Part shown: positions 8,469-17,132 of the stretch, piece after piece
How positions within the stretch are numbered: position 1 is the first letter of the stretch
Layout: each line of letters opens with the position of its first letter
NCBI RefSeq assembly: GCF_009720365.1
Contig: NZ_ML769313.1
Span: 868,668 to 932,667, forward strand
DNA from: Catellatospora paridis
Lineage (GTDB): Bacteria; Actinomycetota; Actinomycetes; Mycobacteriales; Micromonosporaceae
Reading direction: 5' to 3'
DNA: 64,000 nucleotides
The notes under the pieces: model-generated
What the model saw: only the letters and a program-made list of their open reading frames with translations
The model's database searches: none
Told to the model about the DNA's origin: nothing
Position numbers and translations under genes: made by a program

Positions 8469-9589
8469 GTCGTTGCTACTTTCATCAGGCCGCGAAGGCG
8501 GTGCAGGTCGAACTCGTTGTCCTCGCGCAGCGCGGCGGCGACCGCGCGCAGTTCACGAAGTGCTTGCCGGCCGGGTTTGATCCCGAGGAAGTCACTGGTG
8601 GCAGGCGGACCCCACTGGGCCAGACCGGAGGCGGTCATAGGAGCCCAGCCCGCCTCGAGGGTGTTGTCGAAAAGATCGCCGTCACTGAAGTGCTCCACCA
8701 GGAAGCCGTCAGGGTCGCGCCAGTAGTCGAAGATCTGGCTCCCCTGGATGTGCCTGCCTACGCCCCACGAGCGCCGGTAGCCGTGCTCGCGTAGGTACTC
8801 GCCGCCGGCGGCCAGCGCGTCGAGGTCGGCGACCTGGTAGGCCGAGTGCACGTAACGGTTGGCCGGGCCGAGGGCCAGCGCGAGGGTGTGGTGGTCGGTG
8901 GGCGTGCGGCCGCGGTCACAGCGGATGAAGCTCATCACCGGGCCGCGCTCGCGCTGGTCCTGGTAGTAGAGGAAGTCGCTGACGATCAGACCAAGGTGCT
9001 GCAGGTACCAGTTGAGCGTCTGCACATATCTGGTCGACTGCAGCACGACGTGGCCGAGCCGCTGCACCTTGGCCGGCTCGCGCGGCGGCCGCTGGGCGGC
9101 GTTGAGCCGCACCGGGTCGTGCCCGACGTTCCACGGCAGCGGCCGCTGAGCGGGCAGCGCCGGCAGTTCGTGCGTGTCGGCGACGACGCGTACTCGGATC
9201 CCGTTCGGGTCGGTCAGGTCCACGCTCACCCCGCCGAGGCTTTCCAGCAGCGGTGTGACGGTCGTGCCGGTGGCGTCGGCAAGGCGCAGCAGGTCGCGGG
9301 CGTCGGCGGCCCTGAAGGCCGGGCCGATGAAACGCGAGCGGGTGCCGCGGCGGATCAGAACGCAGGGGGCACCCGGGTCCATGCCGCGCAGATGCAGCTC
9401 CTGCGGCGTGCGCAGGGACGTCGTGAAGCCGAACGCGTGGGCGAACATCTCAGCCCGTTGCAGGTCCGGCTTGTGGAACTCGAGCCAGGCCAGGTCGTCC
9501 ACCTTGATGATCGGCTGGCGTGCCCGGCCGGGGTGCTCGTCGGGCTGCGAGCCGTGCTCGCTGTGCAGACCGGTATGCGGGTCGTGCAT
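8465..9589 (-). CDS. VOC-family extradiol-type ring-cleavage dioxygenase
   Basis: This 374-residue protein has two vicinal-oxygen-chelate domains, beginning near residues 30 and 170. The C-terminal domain carries the His-His-Glu metal triad in LGHVVLQS, YVHSAYQV and LVEHFSDGD, as in type I extradiol dioxygenases, which use Fe(II) or Mn(II) to open catechols next to the diol. The ATG at 9589 is chosen because GAGGAGG lies nine bases upstream; a longer frame to 9631 would run over the operator at 9614-9627. First gene of the operon. Strongly expected to be ring-cleaving, substrate unknown. Confidence 0.88.
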   Translation of the reverse strand: MHDPHTGLHSEHGSQPDEHPGRARQPIIKVDDLAWLEFHKPDLQRAEMFAHAFGFTTSLRTPQELHLRGMDPGAPCVLIRRGTRSRFIGPAFRAADARDLLRLADATGTTVTPLLESLGGVSVDLTDPNGIRVRVVADTHELPALPAQRPLPWNVGHDPVRLNAAQRPPREPAKVQRLGHVVLQSTRYVQTLNWYLQHLGLIVSDFLYYQDQRERGPVMSFIRCDRGRTPTDHHTLALALGPANRYVHSAYQVADLDALAAGGEYLREHGYRRSWGVGRHIQGSQIFDYWRDPDGFLVEHFSDGDLFDNTLEAGWAPMTASGLAQWGPPATSDFLGIKPGRQALRELRAVAAALREDNEFDLHRLRGLMKVATT

Positions 9590-9613
9590 CGTCGACACCC
9601 TCCTCGAAAGTCT

Positions 9614-9627
9614 TGATGAAATCATCA
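9614..9627. promoter_or_regulatory. Candidate TetR operator TGAT-N6-ATCA, site 1
   Basis: TGATGAAATCATCA, with TGATGA and TCATCA as a perfect inverted repeat around AA. It lies 25 bases before the dioxygenase start and overlaps the predicted -10 hexamer on the minus strand, a position suited to repression. The same pattern recurs at 9657, 16220, 16238, 19450, 19511 and 19529. Confidence 0.6.
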
Positions 9628-9650
9628 CCAACGAGCAGACTGTCAGTCAA
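9622..9650 (-). promoter_or_regulatory. Candidate promoter of the aromatic operon
   Basis: On the minus strand, TTGACT (9645-9650) is followed after 17 bases by TGATGA (9622-9627). The -35 box is good and the -10 box is weak. The -10 box is embedded in the TGAT-N6-ATCA operator. Confidence 0.4.
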
Positions 9651-9656
9651 ATGTTT

Positions 9657-9670
9657 TGAGGTTTTCATCA
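9657..9670. promoter_or_regulatory. Candidate TetR operator, site 2 (TGAG variant)
   Basis: TGAGGTTTTCATCA matches TGAT-N6-ATCA with one mismatch in the left half. It sits between the divergent dioxygenase and TetR genes, 54 bases before the TetR ATG. Confidence 0.45.
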
Positions 9671-9723
9671 TCGCTGACCTGTGCCGCTAAGATTGATGAC
9701 TTACGACTGTGAGGTGACCGGGT

Positions 9724-10368
9724 ATGGCGCAGAACAGGACAGACAGCCCGAGTCGACAAGAAAGGCGCAAAGCTCGCACTAGGGCGGCGCTCATAAAGGC
9801 CGCGCAGTCCGTTGTCGCGGCGGGCCGTTTGAACGCGCCCATCCTCGAGATCACCCAGGCTGCCGATGTGGGTATGGGCTCCTTCTACAACCACTTCGAC
9901 AGCAGAGAACAGCTGTTCCGAGCTGCGGTGGACGATGCCTTGGAGCGCCACGGGAACCGGTTCGACGAGTGGAGCGCCTGCCTGGACGACCCAGCCCACG
10001 CCTTCGCGCAGAGCTTCCGGCTGACCGGGCGGATCCATCGCCGAGAACCCGCGCTCAGCCAGGTCCTGTTCACGTTCGGGCTGGCCATGGCCGCGGTGGA
10101 CAATGGCCTCGCGCGGCGCGCCAGCCGCGACATCGACCGCGCGGTGCTTGCCGGCCGCTTCGTCGTGCCTGACACCGACCTGGCCATGGTCGTGGTCGCC
10201 GGCGCCGTTCTGTGCCTCGGTCGCCTGCTGCACGACCAACCCGAACGCGACCACGCCACATCAACCGACCACGTCGCACAGACCGTGCTGCGCATGCTGG
10301 GCATGCCGGGCGAGGAGGCCAGCGAGATATGCCAACGTCCGCTACCTAGTCTGGATGATCCCCCGTAG
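9724..10368 (+). CDS. TetR-family transcriptional regulator (first paralogue)
   Basis: This 214-residue protein has an N-terminal TetR helix-turn-helix: TRAALIKAAQSVV, then ITQAADVGMGSFYNHF (about residues 40-60) as turn and recognition helix. A roughly 150-residue ligand-binding region follows. It is divergent from the five-gene aromatic operon across a 134-base gap holding two TGAT-N6-ATCA sites, so autoregulation and control of that operon are likely. It is clearly related to the TetR protein at 18727-19398: both have ERRKA-TR at the start of the DNA-binding domain, GSFYNHF in the recognition helix and DDPA-AFAQS-RLT in the sensor domain. The inducer is unknown. Confidence 0.92.
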   Translation: MAQNRTDSPSRQERRKARTRAALIKAAQSVVAAGRLNAPILEITQAADVGMGSFYNHFDSREQLFRAAVDDALERHGNRFDEWSACLDDPAHAFAQSFRLTGRIHRREPALSQVLFTFGLAMAAVDNGLARRASRDIDRAVLAGRFVVPDTDLAMVVVAGAVLCLGRLLHDQPERDHATSTDHVAQTVLRMLGMPGEEASEICQRPLPSLDDPP

Positions 10369-10624
10369 ACGACGCGGAGCCGTTGAGCCACGACACCTGG
10401 CTAACCAGCAGCCTCCGGGCCTGCGAGCAGTTGTCGGCGTTAGGCGAAAGGGTCTGAACAGTTGTCCAGTTTGGCTAAGCGATCCTCAGTCTTGCGTACA
10501 AGCAGTGTGGGCGTCGGCTCGTCCGACTGCTTGTTGTCGGTGGTGTTGTTTAGCCTTGTCGGCGTCGTGTTCTGGTCGTGTCGGTGAGGAGCGTGGTGGC
10601 GCAGTTGTCGTGCGCTGCAGTCAG

Positions 10625-10648
10625 CGGTGGCGGTGGCGGTGGCGGTGG
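10625..10648 (+). repeat. Four tandem CGGTGG hexamers
   Basis: CGGTGG is repeated four times exactly. The repeats supply several in-frame GTG codons (10627, 10633, 10639, 10645), any of which could start the following TnpB-related frame. They encode an Ala-Val run at the N terminus. Confidence 0.8.
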
Positions 10649-12656
10649 CTGAGCTGACCGCGACTGCGTCCTGTGCCGCGATGTCAGCGGTCGTGGAGTC
10701 CAGCGGCCTTCGTGTCGGTGAACGCCTGCTGGCCCAGCGGGTGGGTTGGCTGTGCGGGCTGGTCTCGGGCATGGCGGGGCGGATCGTGGCCGAGCGCTGG
10801 AACAGCCCGGATCTGGACGCCCTCGCGGCGGGTGTGGGGGCCGACGGGCGTGGGCTGCCGGCCAAGGGCTGGATGACGCTGCGCCGGCTGGGCTGGGCCG
10901 CGACCCCACCCGAAGGCGTCTACGTTTACGACCGGGTGCGCCGGTGCGCGCAGGAGGAAGCCGCCAGGACGTTGCGTCTGGCCGTGCAGCGCCGCCAGAC
11001 CTGACCGCGATCGTCAAGACATGGCCGCAGGGTGCCAGGCGCGACGACGCTGACTGGCGTGCCCTACGCGCCCTGCTCCCACCCGGTACACCGGCAGCCC
11101 AGATCGCCAACCGCACCCGGCAGGTCCGCGCATACCGGCACGCCCTCCACGGCGAACTACCGTTTGACCTGCCCGATATGGAGGCGGCCCCGGCGGTCGC
11201 CGCGCAGGTGCTGCTGGCCGCCGCGGACCGGCAGCTGACCACCATCACCCGCTGCGACGACGGCCGGGCGGTGCTGCGGGTGCAACTGCCGCTGACCGCC
11301 CAGCCCCGTAGTAGGGCCGAGTGGGCCTGGCACGTCCTGCAGGTCGCCCTGCCACCGACTGTTGCCACCGATGCCACGATCTGCGCGCCGACGCTGCGGA
11401 TATCAGGGCACCGGATGCGGGTCGACCTACCCCACCGGGTTACCGTCACGCCCGCCGACCCTTCCGGACACCGCCTCGCGCTTGGTCTGGACTGGGGCGT
11501 CAACACGCTGCTCACCGGCGTGGTCGGCCGCCTGGCCGACGGCGTTAGGGTGGTGACCGACGGGCGGATGCTGCGCTACGACGCCACCGCCATCTCCGCC
11601 AAACTCCATCGCCTACGCGGACACCGCGAACACCTGGCCGCCCGACGCGACCACCACAGCGTCCTGGCAGCCGGGCTGCCCGCCACCGACCCCCGCACCC
11701 TGCGGCTGCACGCGATGGCCCAACGGGCCCGGGTCGAGCACGAGCGGGTCTGCGCCCGCATCCGCCACCTCAACAAAACTTTGGCCTGGTCCGCCGCACG
11801 GTGGGCCGTCGACCACGCCACCGCCCTGCACGCCACCGTGATCTACGTCGAAGACCTGGCCACCTTGCAAGCCCGCGGCACTCGCAAAGGCAACGCTCGA
11901 CTGTCCGGCCAGGTCCGCGGCGTGGTCTTCGAAGCGATCAGCCACCTCGCCGCCAAAACCGGCATCGCGGTGGTGACCGTGCCCGCCCGCGGGACCAGCA
12001 GATACTGCCCACGCTGCGGTGCAGGCAGCAGCGTACTCGCCCACACCCCAGCCCCGGACCGGCCAGACGAACGGGGCTGGAAATGGGCTGCCTGCTCCCG
12101 ATGCGGCCTGTCCGCTGACCGCGATCACGCCGCAGCCATGCGCATCACCGCCCGCGGACTGCTCGCCCAGGCCCATGTCCGCACCGACCGCAAAACCGGC
12201 CGACACACCACCACCACGATCGTCGACGGCAACGTCGCCACCGTGCGACGCACGACCCCGCGTCCGGCCAAGCAGCCTGACGCTGGACGCGGTCCGAAGA
12301 ACAGGCCGACCCCGAAGCGACCACCAGCATCAGCATCTAAGCTTTCCCACCGTGTGCCCGACCGGCGCACGGCCCCCGCCCCACCCTCGGGTGGCCAGCG
12401 TCCGGCGGGGCAGGAACCCAAGAACCACCACCATCCGGCGGCGGCTTCAGGTCCTGCACACGAACTCCTGAACCCCCAGCACCATCCGACGGGCTTCCAC
12501 CACGTCCGCGCCACCGCCGTCACCGCCCTCAGCGGAGACTTCGGACCCCGGCACACGGCCACGCCTAGACCGGAATGTCTGAAACACACTCAGACAAACT
12601 CAGGAGATCAGAGACGCTTCCCTGGTAGCGTAAATGTTGCTGAGGTGTGGGGGTGA
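10627..12656 (+). CDS. Large TnpB-related RuvC protein, reading frame broken near 11000
   Basis: Two overlapping frames make one protein of about 670 residues. The first frame (10627-11004) gives an N-terminal helical part ending RTLRLAVQRR. The second carries on from about 11001 with LTAIVKTWPQG to 12656. The second holds a RuvC-type nuclease of the TnpB family: LALGLDWGVNT (first Asp, about 11490), VIYVEDLATL (Glu, about 11850), a CPRC/CSRC zinc ribbon and SADRDHAAAM (last Asp). The frame change is -1. It could be a one-base loss or programmed slippage; no classic slippery heptamer is visible. At about 670 residues it is much longer than canonical TnpB (about 400). The last 170 residues are Pro/Arg/His-rich and may overlap a guide-RNA region. 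No TnpA or serine resolvase lies beside it. Confidence 0.75.
12577..12595 (+). other. Hairpin inside the 3' end of the TnpB-related gene
   Basis: GTCTGA (12577-12582) and TCAGAC (12590-12595) pair across a 7-base loop. A structured 3' end is where TnpB systems keep guide RNA and element ends, so this may mark the right end. That role is inference. Confidence 0.35.
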
Positions 12657-12733
12657 AGACCTCCTTGTGCCGAGCGACGACTGCGAATGCCTTGCGATGA
12701 GTCGCGATGTGCGCCGCGGACCCCGGCTATGGC

Positions 12734-12746
12734 TTACCGGCGGTAA
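12734..12746. promoter_or_regulatory. Palindrome upstream of the ferredoxin-P450 operon
   Basis: TTACCG-G-CGGTAA is a perfect 6-base inverted repeat with one central base, 171 bases before the ferredoxin ATG. It is unlike the TGAT-N6-ATCA sites, so a different regulator would be needed. The rest of 12657-12916 shows no gene. Confidence 0.35.
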
Positions 12747-12916
12747 AGCGGCCCCAACGGATGGCCATGGACATCGAAGACGCTGGCACAACGGACCGCT
12801 GTCGGCTGGACGAGGCTTGGTTGCCCCGGCTGGGCCGATTGGCGGCACCCGACAGCTGCGCGTAGCCGAGATACCGCCAGGACCGGTCGGACGGCCAGGA
12901 TGGAAGGAGACTTCCG

Positions 12917-13138
12917 ATGCGGATCGTCGTGGACCTGAATAGGTGTCAGGGATACGCGCAGTGCGTGTTTCTGGCGCACGAGGTCTTTAGGCTCAGTGGT
13001 GAGGAGACGCTCACCTACGACCCGAATCCCGATGACGCGCGGCGCCTGCAAGTCGAGCGAGCCGCTGCGGCCTGCCCGGTGCAAGCGATCCTGATCGACC
13101 GCTTGGAAGGTGCGCAGCCGCGGAGCGTGACGTCATGA
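12917..13138 (+). CDS. [3Fe-4S]-type ferredoxin
   Basis: This 73-residue ferredoxin has the spacing of P450-partner ferredoxins. Cys10 and Cys16 are in RCQGYAQC, where the second cluster position of a 4Fe-4S motif is replaced, and a distal CPVQAI cysteine lies near residue 54. AAGGAGA lies eight bases before the ATG. It overlaps the reductase gene by four bases (ATGA). It would carry electrons one at a time from the reductase to the P450 encoded two genes downstream. Confidence 0.92.
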   Translation: MRIVVDLNRCQGYAQCVFLAHEVFRLSGEETLTYDPNPDDARRLQVERAAAACPVQAILIDRLEGAQPRSVTS

Positions 13139-14538
13139 CCGTGCCGGCCAGGGTCGCAGAGCTGGTGCGCGACTTCAAGGCCAACGGCCGGATCGTCATC
13201 GTCGGCGCCTCCCTGGCGGGACTGCGGGCCGCCGAAGCCTTGCGCGAGGAGGGCTTCAGCGGACCGCTGACGATCATCGGCGACGAGCCCCATGAGCCCT
13301 ACGACCGCCCCCCGCTGTCCAAGCAGGTGCTCAAGGGTTGGGTGCCGGCCGACCACACCGAGTTGCCTCGCTTGCGGGAACTGGATGCGCAGTGGCGCCT
13401 CGGGGTGGCCGCCACCGGGTTGGACCGGACCGCCAAGCAGGTGCTCCTGGCCGACGGCGAACGAGTGCCGTATGACCGGTTGCTGATCGCCACGGGCACC
13501 CGCGCGCGGCAGTGGCCCAACCCGACCGAGGCCGCCCTGGCGGGGGTGTACACGCTGCGCTCGCGTGACGACGCCGCGCGGCTGCGACAGGCGCTGGCGG
13601 CAGGGCCGTCGCGGGTCCTGGTCATCGGCGGCGGGTTCATCGGCTGCGAAGTGGCCTCGGTATGCCGGGAACTCGACATCCCGGTGACCCTCGTCGAGCG
13701 GGGCTCGGCGCCGCTGGTCGGCGCGCTCGGCGGGGTGATCGGCGAGATCGCCGCACAGATGCAGCGAGATCACGGCGTCGACCTGCGCTGCGAGGTGGGC
13801 GTGTTGTCGCTGGAGGGCGACGCGAGCGGACACGTGCGGCGTGCCCGGCTCTCGGACGGAACCACCGTCGAGGCCGACGTCGTACTGGCCTCGCTTGGCT
13901 CGATCCGCAACGTGGAATGGCTGGAGGGCTCCGGGCTGGCGGCCGGGTTCTGGGGTGTCGGCTGCGACGCCGGCGGTCGCGCCTTCGACATCAACGGCGT
14001 GGTGACCGACTCCGTCTACGTGGCAGGCGACGTGGCGCGCGCCCCCCACGTGCTGTACGAGTACCAGTTTCTGGCGATGGAGCACTGGGACAATGCCGTC
14101 CTCGGCGCCCAGGTCGCGGCCCACAACATGGTGAGCCTCGAGCCCGACTACCGCCCGCATCTGCTGCTGCCCGGCTTCTGGTCCGGCCAGTTCGGAGTCA
14201 ACATCAAGTCCGTCGGCGTGCCACCTTTCGGCGACGAGATCGTCTTCACCCAGGGTTCGGCCAAACAGCGCCGCTTCGCCGCCGCCTACGGCCGCCGTGG
14301 CCGCATCGTCGCCGCCGTCACCTTCAACAATGGCAAGTGGCTGGAGTACTACGGGCGGATGATCGAGCAGTCGGCGGCGTTCCCGCCCCCGCTACCGGGC
14401 TGGGACCGGCCCGACGACATGAAACCGATCGCGGCCGACTTCCCGGAACCGGGCGTCCCGACGGCGACATCCGACGTGGTCCTGACCGGCCACGACCCGA
14501 ACCAGCGGACGGCCGAGTTCCGGCCTCGCGGTCGCTGA
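13135..14538 (+). CDS. FAD-dependent ferredoxin reductase
   Basis: This 467-residue pyridine-nucleotide-disulfide-type reductase has an FAD-binding motif RIVIVGASLAGLRAAEALR (about 19-37), EPYDRPPLSKQVL and the NAD(P)H motif VLVIGGGFIGCE near residue 160. A second FAD contact is SVYVAGDVA near residue 297. This is the putidaredoxin-reductase group, which passes electrons from NAD(P)H to a ferredoxin. It is translationally coupled to the ferredoxin gene. A C-terminal tail of about 30 polar residues extends beyond the usual fold. Confidence 0.92.
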   Translation: MTVPARVAELVRDFKANGRIVIVGASLAGLRAAEALREEGFSGPLTIIGDEPHEPYDRPPLSKQVLKGWVPADHTELPRLRELDAQWRLGVAATGLDRTAKQVLLADGERVPYDRLLIATGTRARQWPNPTEAALAGVYTLRSRDDAARLRQALAAGPSRVLVIGGGFIGCEVASVCRELDIPVTLVERGSAPLVGALGGVIGEIAAQMQRDHGVDLRCEVGVLSLEGDASGHVRRARLSDGTTVEADVVLASLGSIRNVEWLEGSGLAAGFWGVGCDAGGRAFDINGVVTDSVYVAGDVARAPHVLYEYQFLAMEHWDNAVLGAQVAAHNMVSLEPDYRPHLLLPGFWSGQFGVNIKSVGVPPFGDEIVFTQGSAKQRRFAAAYGRRGRIVAAVTFNNGKWLEYYGRMIEQSAAFPPPLPGWDRPDDMKPIAADFPEPGVPTATSDVVLTGHDPNQRTAEFRPRGR

Positions 14539-14595
14539 CCTGCCTGGCGATCGAGCGTGCGACCGGGCAGCAGCAACAGGGAGGAGGGGAGCCCC

Positions 14596-15819
14596 ATGGT
14601 CCAGGAAACGCCCTGGCAGCAGGCCCTCCGCAATGCCAACCGCGCAAATCCGTACCCGTTCTACGAGGAGATGCGCAAGACCCCGGTGTCGCGGCAACCG
14701 GACGGCACCTACGTCGTCAGCACCTATCGAGAGCTCGTCGAGCTGCTCCACGACCCCCGGGTCAGCTCGGATACGAGGAAGCGCCCCGGGGCGATCCCGG
14801 GGGTGGACCCCTTCGAGGCGACGATCATCACCGAGGACCCGTCGGAGCACGATGTGGATCGCCGTCGGATTATGCGGCACTTCGGGCCGCCCGAGCGTCC
14901 CGACATGATCACCGACATGGAGCCCGAGATCCGCCTCATCTTCACCGAACTGCTGGACGGCATGAAGAGTAAGACCCGTGTCGACGTGGTCGACGAGTTC
15001 GCCTTTCCCGGGCCGGTGACCGTAATCTGCAAGGTCCTGGGCGTGCCGCTGGAGTCGATCCCGCTCTTCCACGACTGGATCGAGACGGCCCTCGACGGCC
15101 TGGACCTCGGCCCGGAGGCGAGCGACCCGGAGCAGCAGCGCCGCCTGGCGGCGGTTTCCGCTCGGGTGGCCGAGATGAGGCAGTTCCTGGCCGATCTGTT
15201 CGACCAGTACCGCAAGCAGCCCGGCCCGGGCATGTTGTCGGGGATGGGCAACGACGACGGCCCGGAGGGGCGCCTGCCCGGGGGGTCGCTGGTCAGCAAT
15301 GCGATGCTCATGCTCTTCGCGGGGCATGAGACGACGGTCAACCTGATCGCCCACAGTGTGCTGTCCCTGCTGCGGCACCCCGACCAGCTCGAGAAACTGC
15401 GCCGCAGGCCCGAGCTCATCGTGCCTGGCATCGAGGAGCTGCTGCGCTTCGAGTCGTCGGTTCAGTTCTGGCACACGCGCTCTGCCCTCGAGGACATCGA
15501 GATCGCCGGCACCACCATCCCGGCGGGCTCGACGATCTTCGTGTGCTACGGCTCGGCGAACCGCGATCCGCTACGGTTCGCCCACCCCGACAAGCTCGAC
15601 CTCGAACGACCCGACAACCAGCACGTCGGCTTCAGCCAGGGCATCCACTACTGCTTCGGCGCGCCGCTCGCGCGCCTTGAGGTCCAGATCGCGGTCAGCG
15701 AGTTCTTCCGCCGGGTGCAGAATCCGCGGCTCGTCGAGGATCCGCCGCCGTACCGCCACAACCAGATCTTCCGTGGCCCGCGCCATGTCCTGGTCGACAT
15801 CGACGGGATCCGCGACTGA
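14596..15819 (+). CDS. Cytochrome P450 (class I, bacterial)
   Basis: The 407-residue soluble P450 has the I-helix oxygen-activation motif FAGHETTVN, the K-helix ExxR (EELLR), and the heme-binding loop GFSQGIHYCFGAPLAR with Cys353 as axial ligand. The ATG at 14596 is chosen because GGAGGGGAG lies just upstream; a longer frame from 14557 lacks this. With the ferredoxin and reductase immediately before it, this forms a complete three-component monooxygenase. Family-level resemblance is to the CYP105/107-type bacterial enzymes. The substrate is unknown. Confidence 0.93.
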   Translation: MVQETPWQQALRNANRANPYPFYEEMRKTPVSRQPDGTYVVSTYRELVELLHDPRVSSDTRKRPGAIPGVDPFEATIITEDPSEHDVDRRRIMRHFGPPERPDMITDMEPEIRLIFTELLDGMKSKTRVDVVDEFAFPGPVTVICKVLGVPLESIPLFHDWIETALDGLDLGPEASDPEQQRRLAAVSARVAEMRQFLADLFDQYRKQPGPGMLSGMGNDDGPEGRLPGGSLVSNAMLMLFAGHETTVNLIAHSVLSLLRHPDQLEKLRRRPELIVPGIEELLRFESSVQFWHTRSALEDIEIAGTTIPAGSTIFVCYGSANRDPLRFAHPDKLDLERPDNQHVGFSQGIHYCFGAPLARLEVQIAVSEFFRRVQNPRLVEDPPPYRHNQIFRGPRHVLVDIDGIRD

Positions 15820-15843
15820 CACAGCCGCGCGTAAAGGCTCGCC

Positions 15844-16165
15844 ATGCGAGCTTTTCAAGTCGTCGAATGGCAACAACCGCCTGAGCTGCTCGAGGTGCCC
15901 GAGCCCGGGCCGGGACGGGTCCTGGCCAGGGTCGGCGGTGCCGGTGCGTGCCACTCCGGCCTGCACATCATGCAGGCACCCGGACCCTCACCGGATTCGC
16001 CGCGAAACTGCCCTTCACGCTCGGCCATGAGAATGCGGGATGGGTGGAGAGGCTGGGTCCGGGCTCACCGGGTTCGCGCCCGCAGACGCCGTGATCCTCC
16101 CGCTAGCCGAACCTGTCCTCACCGTCTACCCGGCAAACACCGGTCACCCCAACCTTCAGTGCTGA
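15844..16165 (+). pseudogene. Broken N-terminal piece of a zinc alcohol dehydrogenase
   Basis: The frame begins as an MDR-type alcohol dehydrogenase (MRAFQVVEWQQPPELLEVPE, then GACHSGLHIM with the zinc-binding Cys). The sequence then changes frame at about 15985. The next family segment, LPFTLGHENAGWVERLGPG, is in another frame, and FAPADAVILPL in that or the third frame. The coding trace is lost before a stop at 16163. Only about 100 of the usual 340 residues remain. It directly follows the P450 gene, so it was probably the operon's alcohol-oxidising step; the intact dehydrogenase at 22990 may now do this. Confidence 0.75.
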
Positions 16166-16217
16166 TATTTACCTCACTTCCGACATTCTGGGCAGATCGT
16201 TGGCGCCTCGGTGAATA

Positions 16218-16235
16218 ACTGATAGTTTCATCAGT
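16218..16235. promoter_or_regulatory. Candidate TetR operator, site 3 (best palindrome)
   Basis: ACTGATAGTTTCATCAGT has 6-base perfect arms (ACTGAT/ATCAGT). It is in an AT-rich gap about 180 bases before the HD-GYP start, so it is the nearest control element to the c-di-GMP gene pair. Confidence 0.55.
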
Positions 16236-16237
16236 AC

Positions 16238-16251
16238 GGATCAAATCATCA
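16238..16251. promoter_or_regulatory. Candidate TetR operator, site 4 (GGAT variant)
   Basis: GGATCAAATCATCA matches TGAT-N6-ATCA with one mismatch. It begins three bases after the extended site 3 palindrome, giving a paired arrangement like the two sites at 9614 and 9657. Confidence 0.4.
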
Positions 16252-16417
16252 GCAGTGCACTGGAACCTTGGAGAGCTGCGGTAGCCGTTCCGCACGCGAA
16301 CATGTCGCGGAAGCCAAGGCTCAGCGGCTGTCCCGCTTCAGTGAGGTCGCGGCTTCTCGTGCCTGCCGGTGAACGATGTCCTGCCTCTTCATTACGACTT
16401 GCACAGGAGCAGCAAAC

Positions 16418-17131
16418 ATGGGGGAATTTTTTACGCCGACCGGGTCGGTCGGTCTGCTGACGCCGAACGTCGACCTGGACAGCGAGCTGCCGCGCGAGCT
16501 CGTGTGGCTGGCCGACAAGGTCGATGCGGTTCTGGGGGAGTGGGAGCACGCCGCTGCGGTCGCCCGGTGGGCGGGGCAGACAGCCGCGCGGTTGGGCCTC
16601 GATCGTCCGGCACAGGTGCGCACGGCGGCTGCGGCGCGGCTGCACGACGTCGGGAAGATCGTCATCGACCAGTCGCTGCTGGCGAAGCCCGGTCGGCTCA
16701 CCGCGCAGGAATGGGAGCAGATGCGCCGCCACCCGGAGGAAGGAGCGCGCCTGGTCGTCGAGCTGGCGAACCGGCGGGATCTGGCACCGCCGATCGCCGC
16801 GCACCACGAGCGGTACGACGGGGACGGCTACCCGCGCGGCCTCGCCGGCACGGACATCCCGATCGAGGCGCGGATCATCTCGGTGTGCGACGCGTGGGCC
16901 ACCATGCGCGTTGACCGCCCCTACGCCCGGGCACTCGGGGTGACCCAGGCCCGTAATGAGCTGGAGTCGGGGCGGGGCACCCAGTTCGATCCGGCGGTGG
17001 TCGACGCGTTCCTCGGCCTTGCCGACGAAGGCGCCATCGACGAACCCGCGCTGCTGCGCCGTACCCGGCAGTCGGCCAGCCACTGCCCGTGCCAGCATTG
17101 TGTCGCCCCTCGGAGCGAGGGGGGCCGCTGA
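16418..17131 (+). CDS. HD-GYP domain protein, probable c-di-GMP phosphodiesterase
   Basis: This 237-residue protein is nearly all HD-GYP domain. It has the HD metal motif ARLHDVGKIVID, a conserved KPGRLTAQEWEQM-type helix, the pair HHERYDGDGYP (GYP signature GDGYPRG) and RIISVCDAWATM. All are expected for hydrolysis of cyclic di-GMP. The ATG at 16418 follows an AGGAGC by eight bases; an earlier in-frame ATG at 16376 has no ribosome site. It ends one base before the GAF-GGDEF gene. Two TGAT-N6-ATCA sites upstream suggest TetR control. A C-terminal CPCQHC is unusual and could bind metal. Confidence 0.88.
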   Translation: MGEFFTPTGSVGLLTPNVDLDSELPRELVWLADKVDAVLGEWEHAAAVARWAGQTAARLGLDRPAQVRTAAAARLHDVGKIVIDQSLLAKPGRLTAQEWEQMRRHPEEGARLVVELANRRDLAPPIAAHHERYDGDGYPRGLAGTDIPIEARIISVCDAWATMRVDRPYARALGVTQARNELESGRGTQFDPAVVDAFLGLADEGAIDEPALLRRTRQSASHCPCQHCVAPRSEGGR

Positions 17132-17132
17132 C

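Noticed and set aside
10440..12920. A CRISPR array beside the TnpB/Cas12-like gene
   Set aside because: I scanned the flanks for spaced direct repeats and found only the CGGTGG hexamers and single hairpins.
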